DNA of 64,000 nucleotides, taken from assembly GCA_025464095.1 (NCBI GenBank), contig JAODMF010000013.1, positions 1 to 64,000 on the forward strand, read 5' to 3'. This stretch comes from Glaciihabitans sp. (lineage in GTDB: Bacteria > Actinomycetota > Actinomycetes > Actinomycetales > Microbacteriaceae). A program made the translations under genes and the position numbers. Position 1 is the stretch's first letter. Every line of letters starts with the position of its first letter. This document shows positions 1 through 9,108 of this stretch, one piece after another. Below the pieces are notes generated by a model that was not told where the DNA came from, searched no databases, and saw only the letters and a list, made by a program, of their open reading frames with translations.

Positions 1-1564
1 CCGCGCCCTGGCGGCCCTGGCCAGCGCCGGGAGCGCCGCCGCGCCCGCCCCCCATCGCGCCAGCCACGGGCGGCCCGGCCGTAACGATCGAACCGGTATG
101 CCCGGTCGTCACCGTTTCGAGCGTGTAGGCGAGTGGCGCGAGAAGAGCCGCGACCAGTGTCGTTGCGAGAGTGGCGACGCGGAGCATCCGGCCGCGTTCC
201 GGCAGCAGGAGGAGCACCGCTGCCGCGACTCCGATCGCGAGCACGACGAACCCCAGCCACGGCAGCCAGTCCGTCGCTCGGGCAAGGAGGGAGTACGCCC
301 ACATCACGGTCGCGATCATGGTTGCCGCCGCGATGACGCGCGCCCAGGACTCCGATCGATGCGACCAGACGAGGCTCGCGCCGATCGCGACGGTCGCGGC
401 GAGCGCGGGAGCCAGCGCGACCGTGTAGTAAGCGTGAAAGATGCCCGCCATGAAACTGAACGCCAGCCCCGTGACGACGAGCGTGCCCGCCATGAGCAGA
501 AGCGTCGCGCGTTTGGGGTCGACCCGCGGCATCCGTCGCAGGATCACCGCGCCGACGACGCTCAGGATGAGCGCGGCCGGGATCAGCCACGCGATCTGGC
601 CGCCGATCTCACCGTCGACCAGACGGGTGATTCCGGTCGCGCCCCACTGGCTGGTGGTGGCACTGCCGCCCGTGACGCTGCCAGTCTCGTTGCCTGTGAG
701 GCGACCGAGCCCGTTGTATCCGAACGTGAGCTCGAGAAAGCTGTTGGTCTGCGATCCGCCGATATAGGGGCGCGCGGATGCCGGGACCAGCTCCACGATC
801 GCAACCCACCACCCGGCCGAAACGACCACAGCCGCGAGTGCGCCGAGCAGATGCAACAGTCGCTTGCCGATCGTCGTGTTGGCGGCGGCAAAGTACACGG
901 CGGCGAGCACGGGAAGGACCAGGAAGGCCTGCAACTGCTTCGTCAGGAAGGCGAATCCGATCATCACGCCCGCCCAGATCACCCAGCGCACCCTGCCCGA
1001 TTCGATGCCGCGCAGCGTGAACAGGGTCGCGAGTGCGAGGAGCAGCACGAGCAGGGCGTCCGGGTTATTGAACCGGAACATCAGGGCCGCGACCGGCGTC
1101 ACCGCCAGCACCCCGCCGGCGAGAAGCGCGGTGCGCGGGGAGAAGTTGCGCCGCACCGTCGCGTAAACCACCCCGACCGTGGCGACGCCCATGAGCGCCT
1201 CCGGCAACAGGATGGCGAATGAACTAAGCCCGAACAAGCGGACAGAGAGCGCCATCAGCCACAGGCTCGCGGGGGGCTTGTCCACGGTGATCGAGTTCGC
1301 GGCATCCGACGAGCCGTAGAAGAAGGCCTCCCAGTTGGTGCTGCCGGCCTGCGCGGCGGCGGAGTAAAACGAATTCGCCCACCCGCTAATCGAGAGATTC
1401 CAGAGGTAGAGCAGAGCGGTCAGCGCGAGGAGCCCGAGCAGAGCCGGGCGCTCCCAGCGGGCGGAGTCTGCGCGGCCGCGCACGATCCAGCGGGCCGCCG
1501 ATGCGAGACGGCCGCCAGCGACGGATGCTGCGGGCATCCGGATGCCGGGCGCGCTCGCGGTCAT
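1..1564 (-). CDS. GT39-type membrane glycosyltransferase (YkcB-like), partial
   Basis: The reading frame starts at ATG 1564 and stays open to the window edge, so about 521 residues are visible and the C-terminus is missing. The protein is a polytopic membrane enzyme of the ArnT/PMT (GT39, YkcB-like) type, which moves a sugar from a polyprenyl-phosphate carrier to a cell-envelope acceptor. Visible marks are a first membrane segment near residues 41-60 ending LYLWNLSISG, the family motif DKPPASLW near 95-102, and FRFNNPDALLVLLL near 162-175, followed by many hydrophobic helices. The visible end is a Gly-rich stretch (GAMGGGRGGAPGAG) such as often links the membrane part to a C-terminal domain in this family. 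Its ATG overlaps the stop of the upstream GT2 gene by 4 bases, so the two are translationally coupled, as in ykcC-ykcB. The sugar and acceptor are unknown. Confidence 0.88.
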   Translation of the reverse strand, partial: MTASAPGIRMPAASVAGGRLASAARWIVRGRADSARWERPALLGLLALTALLYLWNLSISGWANSFYSAAAQAGSTNWEAFFYGSSDAANSITVDKPPASLWLMALSVRLFGLSSFAILLPEALMGVATVGVVYATVRRNFSPRTALLAGGVLAVTPVAALMFRFNNPDALLVLLLALATLFTLRGIESGRVRWVIWAGVMIGFAFLTKQLQAFLVLPVLAAVYFAAANTTIGKRLLHLLGALAAVVVSAGWWVAIVELVPASARPYIGGSQTNSFLELTFGYNGLGRLTGNETGSVTGGSATTSQWGATGITRLVDGEIGGQIAWLIPAALILSVVGAVILRRMPRVDPKRATLLLMAGTLVVTGLAFSFMAGIFHAYYTVALAPALAATVAIGASLVWSHRSESWARVIAAATMIATVMWAYSLLARATDWLPWLGFVVLAIGVAAAVLLLLPERGRMLRVATLATTLVAALLAPLAYTLETVTTGHTGSIVTAGPPVAGAMGGGRGGAPGAGQGRQGA

Positions 1565-2859
1565 CGCTTCGCTCCATTCGACGTGAGTTCGAGAGGGGTT
1601 CGAATCGGCGTCGCCGAGGGCGCCCTCGTCTGCCGTGGAAGGGTTCCTCGGTTTGACCGAGGCGCCGCGGCTGGCCAGCGCTGGCCGCGGAACACCCAGA
1701 CGCGCAGCAGCACGAAGCGAAGAAGGGTCGCGACCAGGTTCGCCCCGGTGAGCACCGCCAGCTGCAGGTTCGGGCTGGCCGAGGGGTTTATCGCGTGAAG
1801 ACCGGCGAGCGATCCACTCGTCACTCCCCACGCCAGGCCGAATACGACGAGGCCCTGCAACTGGTGCTTAACCATCGTCGCCGTGCCGCGCACCCGGAAG
1901 GTGAACCGGCGGTTTGCCCAGGTGTTGCCGATCGTCGTGACCAGAAGGGCCAGGAAGTTGGCGAGCTGGGCGGGCGTGACCAGCTGGAACACGAGGTACA
2001 GGAGGGCGAACGCCGCTGTCGACACGACGCCGATCGCCCCAAACCGAACGACCTGGCCGAAGAAGCTCGGCGGGGTCGCGGGGTCGTAGGGACGTCGTCC
2101 CAGCTCCGCGTAGATCTCGGCGACCGGGACCTTGCCCGACATGATCGAACGGGCGACGCGCACCATGCCGCGGAGGTCTTCGCCGGCCGTGGCAACGACA
2201 TCCACGGAACTGTGCGGATCGTCGATCCAGTCAACCGGCACCTCGTGGATGCGTAGTCCCGATCGCTCGGCGATGATCAGCAGCTCGGTGTCGAAGAACC
2301 AGCCGTTGTCCTCGACGAGCGGCAGCAGTTGCTGGGCGACCTCCCTGCGCACGGCCTTGAATCCGCACTGCGCGTCGCTGAACTCGACCGACATCGCGCG
2401 GCGAAGCAGGAGGTTGTAGCCACGGGAGATGAACTCTCGCCGCGCTCCGCGCACGACGCGGGATGACCGCGCGAGGCGGGTTCCGATCGCGATGTCGGAG
2501 TGGCCGGAGAGCAGGGGCGCGACGAGCGGCGGAAGCGCACTCAGCTCGGTGGAGAGGTCGACGTCGACGTAGGCGACCACCTCGGCGGGCGAGTCGAGCC
2601 AGACGCGCTTGAGGGCGCGACCGCGACCCTTCTCGGCCAGGTGCACCGCGATCACTCCGGGGAGCTCGGTGGCGAGGCGGTCGGCGATCTGCGCCGTGGC
2701 ATCCGTCGACGCGTTGTCGGCAATGGTGATGCGCCAGGTCGTGTCGATCGATTCGGTGAGGTAGCCGTGCAACTGTCGCACGCTGCGCTCGAGGCTGGCT
2801 TCCTCGTTGTAGACCGGGACGGCCACATCGAGAGCGAGAGTGTCGGGTGAGGAGTCCAT
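1561..2859 (-). CDS. GT2 polyprenyl-phosphate sugar synthase fused to GtrA-like membrane domain
   Basis: 432 residues. The N-terminal GT-A domain (about residues 8-240) has PVYNEE near 15-20, ADNASTDAT near 47-54 and the metal-binding YVDVDLS near 97-103, as in dolichyl/polyprenyl-phosphate mannose or glucose synthases. The C-terminal part (about 262-380) holds four hydrophobic segments beginning RFGAIGVVSTAAFALLYL and the NTWANRRFTF motif typical of GtrA-like proteins, which are thought to help flip lipid-linked sugars. The family would build a polyprenyl-phosphate sugar that the overlapping GT39 enzyme then uses. The start at ATG 2859 is the only good one. A GGCGGGAGTT repeat array lies directly upstream, so the promoter is either within it or just before the gene. 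Confidence 0.9.
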   Translation of the reverse strand: MDSSPDTLALDVAVPVYNEEASLERSVRQLHGYLTESIDTTWRITIADNASTDATAQIADRLATELPGVIAVHLAEKGRGRALKRVWLDSPAEVVAYVDVDLSTELSALPPLVAPLLSGHSDIAIGTRLARSSRVVRGARREFISRGYNLLLRRAMSVEFSDAQCGFKAVRREVAQQLLPLVEDNGWFFDTELLIIAERSGLRIHEVPVDWIDDPHSSVDVVATAGEDLRGMVRVARSIMSGKVPVAEIYAELGRRPYDPATPPSFFGQVVRFGAIGVVSTAAFALLYLVFQLVTPAQLANFLALLVTTIGNTWANRRFTFRVRGTATMVKHQLQGLVVFGLAWGVTSGSLAGLHAINPSASPNLQLAVLTGANLVATLLRFVLLRVWVFRGQRWPAAAPRSNRGTLPRQTRAPSATPIRTPLELTSNGAKR

Positions 2860-2958
2860 GGCGACTACTTCAGGCGCGTTGGCTATGGGCTTCCAATGAT
2901 CGCCCTTTGCCGAGCATATGGATGCTGCGCTGCCCGATCGCTCGGTTGCGGCGCTGGT

Positions 2959-3236
2959 GGCGGGAGTTAGTGGCGCTGGGGGCGGGTGCTGCCGCTCACG
3001 GCGGGAGTTACTGCCGCTGGCGGCGGGAGAAAGTGGCGCTGGCGGCAGGCGATGCCCTCGCGGCGGGAGCTACTGCCGCAGTGGCGGGAGTTACTGCCCC
3101 TCGCGGCGGGAGTTACCGCCCCCGGTGGCGGGAGAAACCCGCTCCCGGCGGGAGTTGCGGCGAGCGCGGCGGGAGTTAGGTTGTGATGGCGGGAGCCCAG
3201 GCTCCCGCCGTCAGCACTTTACTCCCGCCACCACGG
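2959..3236. repeat. GGCGGGAGTT repeat array, copy 1
   Basis: About ten copies of GGCGGGAGTT or close variants start at 2959, 2981, 3000, 3022, 3062, 3083, 3105, 3127, 3147 and 3168, with a degenerate one at 3041; spacing is 19-22 bases. The 10-12 bases between them vary. The array closes with a palindrome at 3188-3209 (arms GGCGGGAGCC and GGCTCCCGCC) and one inverted unit (TTACTCCCGCC) ending near 3230. A second copy with the same closing block lies near 29.2-29.5 kb. It sits between the 3' end of metB and the start of the GT2 gene and has no convincing reading frame. Function is unknown. Confidence 0.9.
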
Positions 3237-3251
3237 GATGAAAGGGGGGCG

Positions 3252-4403
3252 CTACAGCCGCTCGAGCGCCTGCAGCACGTCGGCAACGAGATCGTCGACG
3301 CCCTCGATCCCCACCGAGAGCCGAACCACGTTCTCGGGCACCTCGAGCGCGGTTCCCTTCACGGATGCGTGGGTCATCTCCGACGGGTAGCCGATCAGCG
3401 ACTCGACACCGCCCAGCGATTCCGCCAGCTGGAAGATCTCCGTCGACTCGGCGAACTTCCGTGCGGCCGACGGTCCGCCCTTCAGCGCGACCGAGATCAT
3501 CCCGCCGAACGACTTCATCTGGCGCGCCGCGACAGCGTGGCCGGGGTGCGACTCGAGCCCGGGGTAGTAGACCGCTTCCAGCGCGAGGTGCCCGACCAGC
3601 CGCTCGGCGAGCGACTGCGCGTTTGCCGAGTGCCGGTCCATCCGCACCGCCAGCGTCTTGATCCCCCGCACGGTGAGCCAGGCATCCAGCGGGCCACTGA
3701 CCGCACCCACGGCGAACTGCAGGAAGCCGACCTTCTCGGCCAGCTCCTCCGAATTGAGGATGATCGCCCCACCGAGCACGTCGGAGTGGCCGCCGAGGTA
3801 CTTCGTCGTCGAGTGCACCACCACGTCCGCGCCGAGCGAGAGCGGCTGCTGCAGGTAGGGCGACGCGAAGGTGTTGTCCACGACGACAATGACTCCCGCC
3901 GCATGACCGATTTCGGCGAGCGCCGCGACGTCGCTGATCTTCATGAGCGGGTTGCTGGGCGTCTCGATCCACAGGATCTTCGTTTCCGGCCGGATGCCCG
4001 CCCGCACGGCATCCAGGTCACTCATGTCGACCGTGCTCAGGCCGACGCCCCACGGCACGAACACCCGGTTGGCGAGGCGATGCGTGCCCCCATAGACGTC
4101 GTTGCCCATGATGATGTGGTCACCGGGACTGAGCAGCGCCCGGAGCAGGGTGTCCTCGGCAGCGAGGCCGGATGCGAAGCTGTAGCCGTGCGCGCCTCCC
4201 TCGAGCGAGGCCAGGAGGGTCTCCAGGGAGCTGCGCGTCGGGTTGCCGCCGCGGGCATACTCGTAGCCGCCTCGGAACCCGCCGATGCCGTCCTGCACGA
4301 AGGTGGAGGTCAGGTAGACCGGGGGGATGATCGATCCGGTAGTCGGATCGAATTCCTGCCCGGCATGGATCGCGCGCGTGGAAAAGTCGTTGTTCTGCGA
4401 CAA
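3252..4403 (-). CDS. metB: cystathionine gamma-synthase/lyase (PLP enzyme)
   Basis: 383 residues, the normal length for the Cys/Met-metabolism PLP family. The Schiff-base lysine lies in HSTTKYLGGHSD (K201), the pyridine-binding Asp in VDNTF (D176), and the phosphate-binding YEYARGGNPTR near 47-57. The family either joins O-acyl-homoserine and cysteine to cystathionine or cleaves cystathionine to cysteine. The sequence alone does not settle which. The gene follows cbs with a 31-base gap, which makes reverse transsulfuration (homocysteine to cysteine) a likely role for the pair. Cytoplasmic. The symbol metB follows usual actinobacterial naming. Confidence 0.9.
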   Translation of the reverse strand: MSQNNDFSTRAIHAGQEFDPTTGSIIPPVYLTSTFVQDGIGGFRGGYEYARGGNPTRSSLETLLASLEGGAHGYSFASGLAAEDTLLRALLSPGDHIIMGNDVYGGTHRLANRVFVPWGVGLSTVDMSDLDAVRAGIRPETKILWIETPSNPLMKISDVAALAEIGHAAGVIVVVDNTFASPYLQQPLSLGADVVVHSTTKYLGGHSDVLGGAIILNSEELAEKVGFLQFAVGAVSGPLDAWLTVRGIKTLAVRMDRHSANAQSLAERLVGHLALEAVYYPGLESHPGHAVAARQMKSFGGMISVALKGGPSAARKFAESTEIFQLAESLGGVESLIGYPSEMTHASVKGTALEVPENVVRLSVGIEGVDDLVADVLQALERL

Positions 4404-4434
4404 GGTGTTCCTGATTTCGTAAGGGTGGGGTCGC

Positions 4435-5799
4435 TCAGTCGCTGAGGAAGCTGAGCAGGTCGTGCCGGGTGAGCACAGCGGCCGGCTTGCCGTCGTCCAC
4501 GACGAGCAGGGCGTCCGTCGTTCCGAGCGCGGTTCGCGCGGCCGTGACGGATTCGTGCACGCCGATCAAACCCAGCGGCTTGCCGACGAATTCCGCAATC
4601 GAGTCATTCATTTTCGCGGCGCCCGAGAAAACGAACTCCATCAGCGAGCGCTCGTCCACCGCGCCGATGACCTCACCGATAACAACCGGCGGCTCCGCAC
4701 TGAGCACGGGCATCTGCGAAACGTCGTACTTGGTCATGATCTGGATCGTGTCACGAACGGTGTCCGATGGATGCACGTGCACGAGATCGGGCAGCTGGCC
4801 GGTCTTGTGGCTCACGACGTCGGCGACCGTCTTCTCATCCGAGACCTGGGTGAATCCGTAGGACTGCATCCACTTCTCGTTGAAAATCTTGCCGAGGTAG
4901 CCACGACCGCCGTCAGGCAGCAGCACGACGACAACATCCTCGGGACCGAGGTCGGCGGAGAGCTTGAGCGCTGCCGACACCGCCAGCCCGCTGGAACCGC
5001 CGACGAGCAGGCCCTCTTCGCGAGCGAGCCGCCGCGTGAGGTCGAAGGATTCGGCGTCGGATGATGCGATGATCCGGTCGACGACGCTCGGGTCGTACGC
5101 GGTCGGCCAGAAGTCTTCACCGACCCCCTCCACGAGGTACGGTCGGCCGGTGCCGCCCGAGTAGACGGATCCCTCCGGGTCGGCGCCGATGATCTGCACC
5201 GCGCCGTTCGACACCTCCTTGAGGTATTTGCCGACGCCGCTGATCGTGCCGCCGGTGCCCACCCCGGCGACAAAGTGGGTGACCTTGCCCTCGGTGTCGG
5301 CCCAAATCTCCGGGCCGGTCGTCTCGTAGTGGCTGAGGGGTCCGTTCGGATTCGAATACTGGTTGGGCTTGAAGGCGCCGGGAATCTCGCGGGCCAGCCG
5401 ATCCGAAACGCTGTAGTACGACTCGGGGCTCTCCGGAGCGACGGCCGTCGGGGTGACGACGATCTCCGCGCCGTATGCCGTCAACACGCTGCGCTTGTCT
5501 TCACCGACCTTGTCGGGCAGCACGAACACGCAGCGGTAGCCGCGCTGCTGCGCCACGAGCGCAAGGCCGATTCCGGTGTTGCCGCTGGTCGGTTCGACGA
5601 TGGTGCCGCCGGGCTTCAGGAGTCCGCGAGCCTCGGCATCGTCGATAATCCGCTGGGCGATGCGATCCTTCGACGAGCCACCCGGGTTGAGGTATTCGAC
5701 CTTCGCGAGAATCGTCGGCGCGAGGCCCTGGGCGACACTCCCCAGCTTGACCAGTGGCGTATTGCCGATCAGGTCGAGCACCGTCTCCGCGTATTTCAT
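4435..5799 (-). CDS. cbs: cystathionine beta-synthase
   Basis: 454 residues. The N-terminal fold-type II PLP domain (about 1-310) has the lysine in NPGGSSKDRIA (K44), the TSGNTGIGLA loop and a GTGGTISG phosphate-binding loop. The C-terminal third (about 330-454) carries a pair of CBS domains, and the length fits cystathionine beta-synthase rather than cysteine synthase, which lacks them. The reaction condenses serine with homocysteine to cystathionine. It is the first gene of a two-gene minus-strand unit with metB. The upstream 100 bases form a divergent promoter region with the DUF3105 gene. No SAM or cobalamin riboswitch is apparent there. Confidence 0.93.
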   Translation of the reverse strand: MKYAETVLDLIGNTPLVKLGSVAQGLAPTILAKVEYLNPGGSSKDRIAQRIIDDAEARGLLKPGGTIVEPTSGNTGIGLALVAQQRGYRCVFVLPDKVGEDKRSVLTAYGAEIVVTPTAVAPESPESYYSVSDRLAREIPGAFKPNQYSNPNGPLSHYETTGPEIWADTEGKVTHFVAGVGTGGTISGVGKYLKEVSNGAVQIIGADPEGSVYSGGTGRPYLVEGVGEDFWPTAYDPSVVDRIIASSDAESFDLTRRLAREEGLLVGGSSGLAVSAALKLSADLGPEDVVVVLLPDGGRGYLGKIFNEKWMQSYGFTQVSDEKTVADVVSHKTGQLPDLVHVHPSDTVRDTIQIMTKYDVSQMPVLSAEPPVVIGEVIGAVDERSLMEFVFSGAAKMNDSIAEFVGKPLGLIGVHESVTAARTALGTTDALLVVDDGKPAAVLTRHDLLSFLSD

Positions 5800-5900
5800 G
5801 GTTGGGCCAATCTACCAGCGGGGTCCTCATACACGGCCCCTGTTACGGCTGGTCTGCGCGCCCCGCCCTATTCCCAGCGATCTACTGGCAGGATTTGGCC

Positions 5901-6566
5901 ATGCCCTCAGAACCCACCGTCAAGCAGGAGCGCGAGGCCCGCCGCCAGGCCAAAGTCGCCGTTCTGAAACAGCAGCAGGCGCGAGAAAAGCGCAACCGTC
6001 GCATCGGCATCATCGTGGGCAGCGTGGCCGCCGTCGCGGTGATCGCGGTCATCATCACGTTCGTCGTCACTGGTTCGCAGCCGAAGCCGGACCCCGCAAC
6101 CGTCTCGATCAAGGGCCTGAAGACGTTCCCAGGAATCACCGCGGTGCACGTGGACGGAACGCCGGTCGATTACAAGAAGGACTACGGCATGGATCCGCCG
6201 GCCGGAGGCAACCACTGGAGTGGCTGGCTCAACTGCGGCGTGTACAACCAGCCCCAGCAGAACGAGCGAGCGGTGCACGACCTTGAGCACGGTGCGCTGT
6301 GGCTCACCTATGACCCTGCCAAGGTGGATGCTTCCGCGGTCGCGACCCTGATCAAGAAGGTTCCCTCGACCTACATGACGATCTCGCCGTACCCCGGCCT
6401 GCCCGCGCCCGTCGTCATTTCCGCGTGGGGCGCGCAGGTGCAGCTGACAGGCGTCAACGACTCGCGCCTCGCGCAGTTCGTGACGAAGTACTGGCGATCC
6501 TCGGCAGCTCCGGAGCCAACTTCCCCGTGCACCGGTGGCGTCGATGGCCCAGGCAAAGTCGGCTGA
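5901..6566 (+). CDS. DUF3105 membrane-anchored protein
   Basis: 221 residues from ATG 5901. An upstream in-frame start exists at 5754, but it would overlap cbs and adds no recognisable sequence. Residues 1-35 are highly charged and probably coiled (KQEREARRQAKVAV), residues about 36-58 form one membrane helix, and the exported domain is DUF3105-like with GGNHWSGW and HDLEHGALWLTY. The function of DUF3105 is not established; the conserved His and Glu residues could bind metal. It overlaps the downstream DUF305 gene, and DUF3105/DUF305 pairs are common in actinobacteria, so the two probably act together outside the membrane. Confidence 0.85.
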   Translation: MPSEPTVKQEREARRQAKVAVLKQQQAREKRNRRIGIIVGSVAAVAVIAVIITFVVTGSQPKPDPATVSIKGLKTFPGITAVHVDGTPVDYKKDYGMDPPAGGNHWSGWLNCGVYNQPQQNERAVHDLEHGALWLTYDPAKVDASAVATLIKKVPSTYMTISPYPGLPAPVVISAWGAQVQLTGVNDSRLAQFVTKYWRSSAAPEPTSPCTGGVDGPGKVG

Positions 6567-7212
6567 CCCGGGGCTTCGTACCCGGAGGTTCATCGCGGCG
6601 GCTGCCGCCGGCATCCTGTTGCTCGCCGGTGCGTTCGCTGCTGGTCGCATCACCGGCCCGCAGGTCGGTACGCCCGACACGACGAGCGCCGAGGCGGGGT
6701 TCGCACGGGACATGCAGGTGCACCACCAGCAGGCCGTCGAACTCTCGATGACTGTGCGGGACCTGACCACCGATGACGAGGTGCGTCGCCTCGCCTTCGA
6801 CATCGCGCTGGGACAATCGCAGGGGGCCGGTCAGCTGTACGGCTACCTCGTCGAGTGGAAGCTCCCGCAGAATTCGCCCGAGCCATCCATGACGTGGATG
6901 GCGCGCCCCGGCCTCGACGGTGCAACACACAGCCACGGTGCGGCCGGGTCTCCCGCGCACGTGCCGGGCAGCCCCATGCCGGGCCTTGCCACGCCGGCCC
7001 AGGTGGCGAAGCTCGCGACGCTGCACGGCGTGGAGGCAGAGCGGTTCTACCTCACGCTGATGATCGCGCACCACCAGGGCGGCATCGAGATGGCGCAGGC
7101 GCTGCTCGACCGCAGCATCTACCCGAGCGTTGTCGGCTTCGCACGGGCCATGATCTCGGTTCAGACCAGCGAGATCCAGACCATGAAGGCGATGCTCGCC
7201 GCGCGAAGCTAG
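6535..7212 (+). CDS. DUF305 exported protein
   Basis: 225 residues from GTG 6535, or 222 from the nearby ATG 6544; neither has a strong ribosome binding site because the start lies inside the preceding gene. One membrane or signal segment covers about residues 20-42. The DUF305 domain has two helical halves with DMQVHHQQAVELS and MIAHHQGGIEMAQ, the paired His motifs that define this ferritin-like four-helix family. Members are often linked to copper handling, but the ligand here is not shown by the sequence. The TAG stop shares the palindrome CTAG with the stop of the convergent ABC exporter. Confidence 0.85.
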   Translation: MASMAQAKSADPGLRTRRFIAAAAAGILLLAGAFAAGRITGPQVGTPDTTSAEAGFARDMQVHHQQAVELSMTVRDLTTDDEVRRLAFDIALGQSQGAGQLYGYLVEWKLPQNSPEPSMTWMARPGLDGATHSHGAAGSPAHVPGSPMPGLATPAQVAKLATLHGVEAERFYLTLMIAHHQGGIEMAQALLDRSIYPSVVGFARAMISVQTSEIQTMKAMLAARS

Positions 7213-9074
7213 GCTGCGGTGCTGGCCTGCTCGGCGAACAGTCGCGAGTACTCTCCGTCGGCGCCCAGCAGCTGCTTGTGCGTTCCCGTCTCGACGATGC
7301 GGCCGCCCTGAATGACGAAAATGACGTCGGCGCCAATCACGGTGGACAGCCGGTGGGCGATCGCGATTGTGGTGCGGCCGCGTGAGGCCGCGTCGAGAGC
7401 GGACTGCACGAGGCGCTCGGAGATCGTGTCGAGCGCGCTCGTCGCCTCATCCAGGATCAGCACCGGTGGATCCTTCAGCAGGACCCGGGCGATGGCGATG
7501 CGCTGCTTCTCGCCGCCGCTGAGCCGGTAGCCGCGTTCGCCGACGATCGTGTCATACGCATCCGGGAACGAAACGACGGTGTCATGGATGTTTGCCGCCT
7601 TCGCGGCCGCTTCGAGCTCCTCCTGCGTGGCATCCGGCTTCGCGTAGCGCAGGTTCTCGGCGATCGTGGCGTGGAACAGGTAGGTCTCCTGGCTCACGAT
7701 TCCGATGTTCTGGACGAGCGACTCCTGCTGCAGGTCGCGCACGTCGTCACCGGCGAAGAGCACGCGTCCACTGGTCACGTCGTGCAGGCGCGGAACGAGG
7801 TAGGAGATGGTGGTCTTGCCTGCACCCGACGGACCGACGAACGCGGCGTATTGCCCGGGCTCGATCTGGAACGAGACGCCCTTGAGCGTTGCTTCCGAGT
7901 CGCCTCCCGCATCCGGGTACCGAAAGACGACGTCGTCGAATGCGACCCGTCCGACGTCGGACGGGCGCACCGGGTGCGCTCCCGGCCGGTCGGTGATCGC
8001 GGGCACGAGGTCGAGGTACTCGAAGATCCGCGCGAAGAGCGACTGCGACGTCTGCAGGTCGAGGGCGATGCGCAACAGGCCGAGCAGCGGGAAGGTGAGC
8101 CGCGCCTGCACCGTTGTGAACGCGACGATCGTTCCGGCGGTGACCGGTACATCCTGCTGGATCAGCCAGGCCGCGACGATGTAGATCACGGCCGGGATGA
8201 CGGACAGGAAGATGCTCACCATCGCAAAGAACCACTGGCCGCTCATCTGTTGGCGTACCTGCAGGCTGATCTGGTTCGCGTTCTCTGCGCCGTAGCGCCC
8301 GATCTCGGCGGGCTGCTGATTGAAGCTCTTGGCCAGCAGGATGCCGCTCACGCTCAGCGCCTCCTGCGTGATGGCGGTCATGTCGCTGAGCGACTCCTGC
8401 GTCCTGGTGGCGATGCGAGCGCGCACCTGGCCGACTCGACGCTGGGCGACCACGAGCACCGGCAGCAGGATGACCGCCACGACAGTGAGTTGCCAGCTCA
8501 GCAACAGCATGGCGACGAGAGCGGCTATCACGGTGACGGTGTTGCCGATCACGCTGGAGATCGTATTGCTGAGCACATCCGCGACGCCGCCGACGTCGTT
8601 CTGCAGGCGCGACTGGATGATGCCGGTCTTCGTCTTTGTGAAGAATGCGAGCTCCATGGCCTGCAGGTGCCCGAACAGCCGCACGCGCAGCGCACCCATC
8701 ACGTTGTTGCCGACCGTCGCCGTGAGGTAGGTCTGCCCCACACCGATGCCGGCGGATGCCAGCCAGAGCAGCAGCATGAGCCCGACCAGCATGAGCAGCA
8801 CGGGAAGGTTCGGCCGGCCGTCCGGAGGGAACAGGCCCACATCGAACGCCTGCTTCGTCAGCAGCGGGGGCAGTACGCCGAGCCCGGCGCTGACCAGCAC
8901 GAGGATGATCGTGATCGTCAGCTTCGACCGGTGCGGCGTGAACAGCTCGCCGATCCGTCGCAGCAGGTGCGGGACCTTCGGAGCCGTCGCGTTCTGTGCC
9001 CGCTGGGATGCGGCATCCCTGCTGCTGATTCGCCCACCTCTGCGACCGCCGCCGCCGACGCCATGCATGCTCAC
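7209..9074 (-). CDS. ABC exporter, fused membrane and ATPase half-transporter
   Basis: 621 residues from GTG 9074 (an ATG lies 2 codons downstream at 9068). An N-terminal low-complexity GGGGRRGGR region is followed by a six-helix type I exporter membrane domain (about 50-350) and an ATPase domain (about 375-615) with Walker A GPSGAGKTT, signature LSGGEKQ, Walker B PVLILDEATSALD and H-loop AHRLST. This is the MsbA/BmrA-type multidrug or lipid exporter layout, working as a homodimer or with an unlinked partner. The substrate is unknown. It converges on the DUF305 gene with a 4-base overlap, so no terminator fits between them. Confidence 0.92.
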   Translation of the reverse strand: MSMHGVGGGGRRGGRISSRDAASQRAQNATAPKVPHLLRRIGELFTPHRSKLTITIILVLVSAGLGVLPPLLTKQAFDVGLFPPDGRPNLPVLLMLVGLMLLLWLASAGIGVGQTYLTATVGNNVMGALRVRLFGHLQAMELAFFTKTKTGIIQSRLQNDVGGVADVLSNTISSVIGNTVTVIAALVAMLLLSWQLTVVAVILLPVLVVAQRRVGQVRARIATRTQESLSDMTAITQEALSVSGILLAKSFNQQPAEIGRYGAENANQISLQVRQQMSGQWFFAMVSIFLSVIPAVIYIVAAWLIQQDVPVTAGTIVAFTTVQARLTFPLLGLLRIALDLQTSQSLFARIFEYLDLVPAITDRPGAHPVRPSDVGRVAFDDVVFRYPDAGGDSEATLKGVSFQIEPGQYAAFVGPSGAGKTTISYLVPRLHDVTSGRVLFAGDDVRDLQQESLVQNIGIVSQETYLFHATIAENLRYAKPDATQEELEAAAKAANIHDTVVSFPDAYDTIVGERGYRLSGGEKQRIAIARVLLKDPPVLILDEATSALDTISERLVQSALDAASRGRTTIAIAHRLSTVIGADVIFVIQGGRIVETGTHKQLLGADGEYSRLFAEQASTAA

Positions 9075-9108
9075 CTGTTCACCCTAGGCGCGCCCGCGCG
9101 CCCCCTGA

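Noticed and set aside
98-1222. 374-codon plus-strand ORF
   Set aside because: Its protein is Arg/Asp/His-rich low-complexity sequence, typical of the shadow frame opposite a GC-rich membrane protein gene; the minus-strand GT39 frame explains the region.
2959-3236. CRISPR array
   Set aside because: Unit period of about 21 bases and 10-base repeats are far too short, and spacers are repetitive; no cas genes in the window.
3183-4445. 420-codon plus-strand ORF
   Set aside because: Antisense shadow of metB; composition is Arg/Glu/His-rich with no domain.
5800-5900. SAM or cobalamin riboswitch upstream of cbs
   Set aside because: The gap is about 100 bases, shared with a divergent gene, and lacks the conserved helices of these classes.
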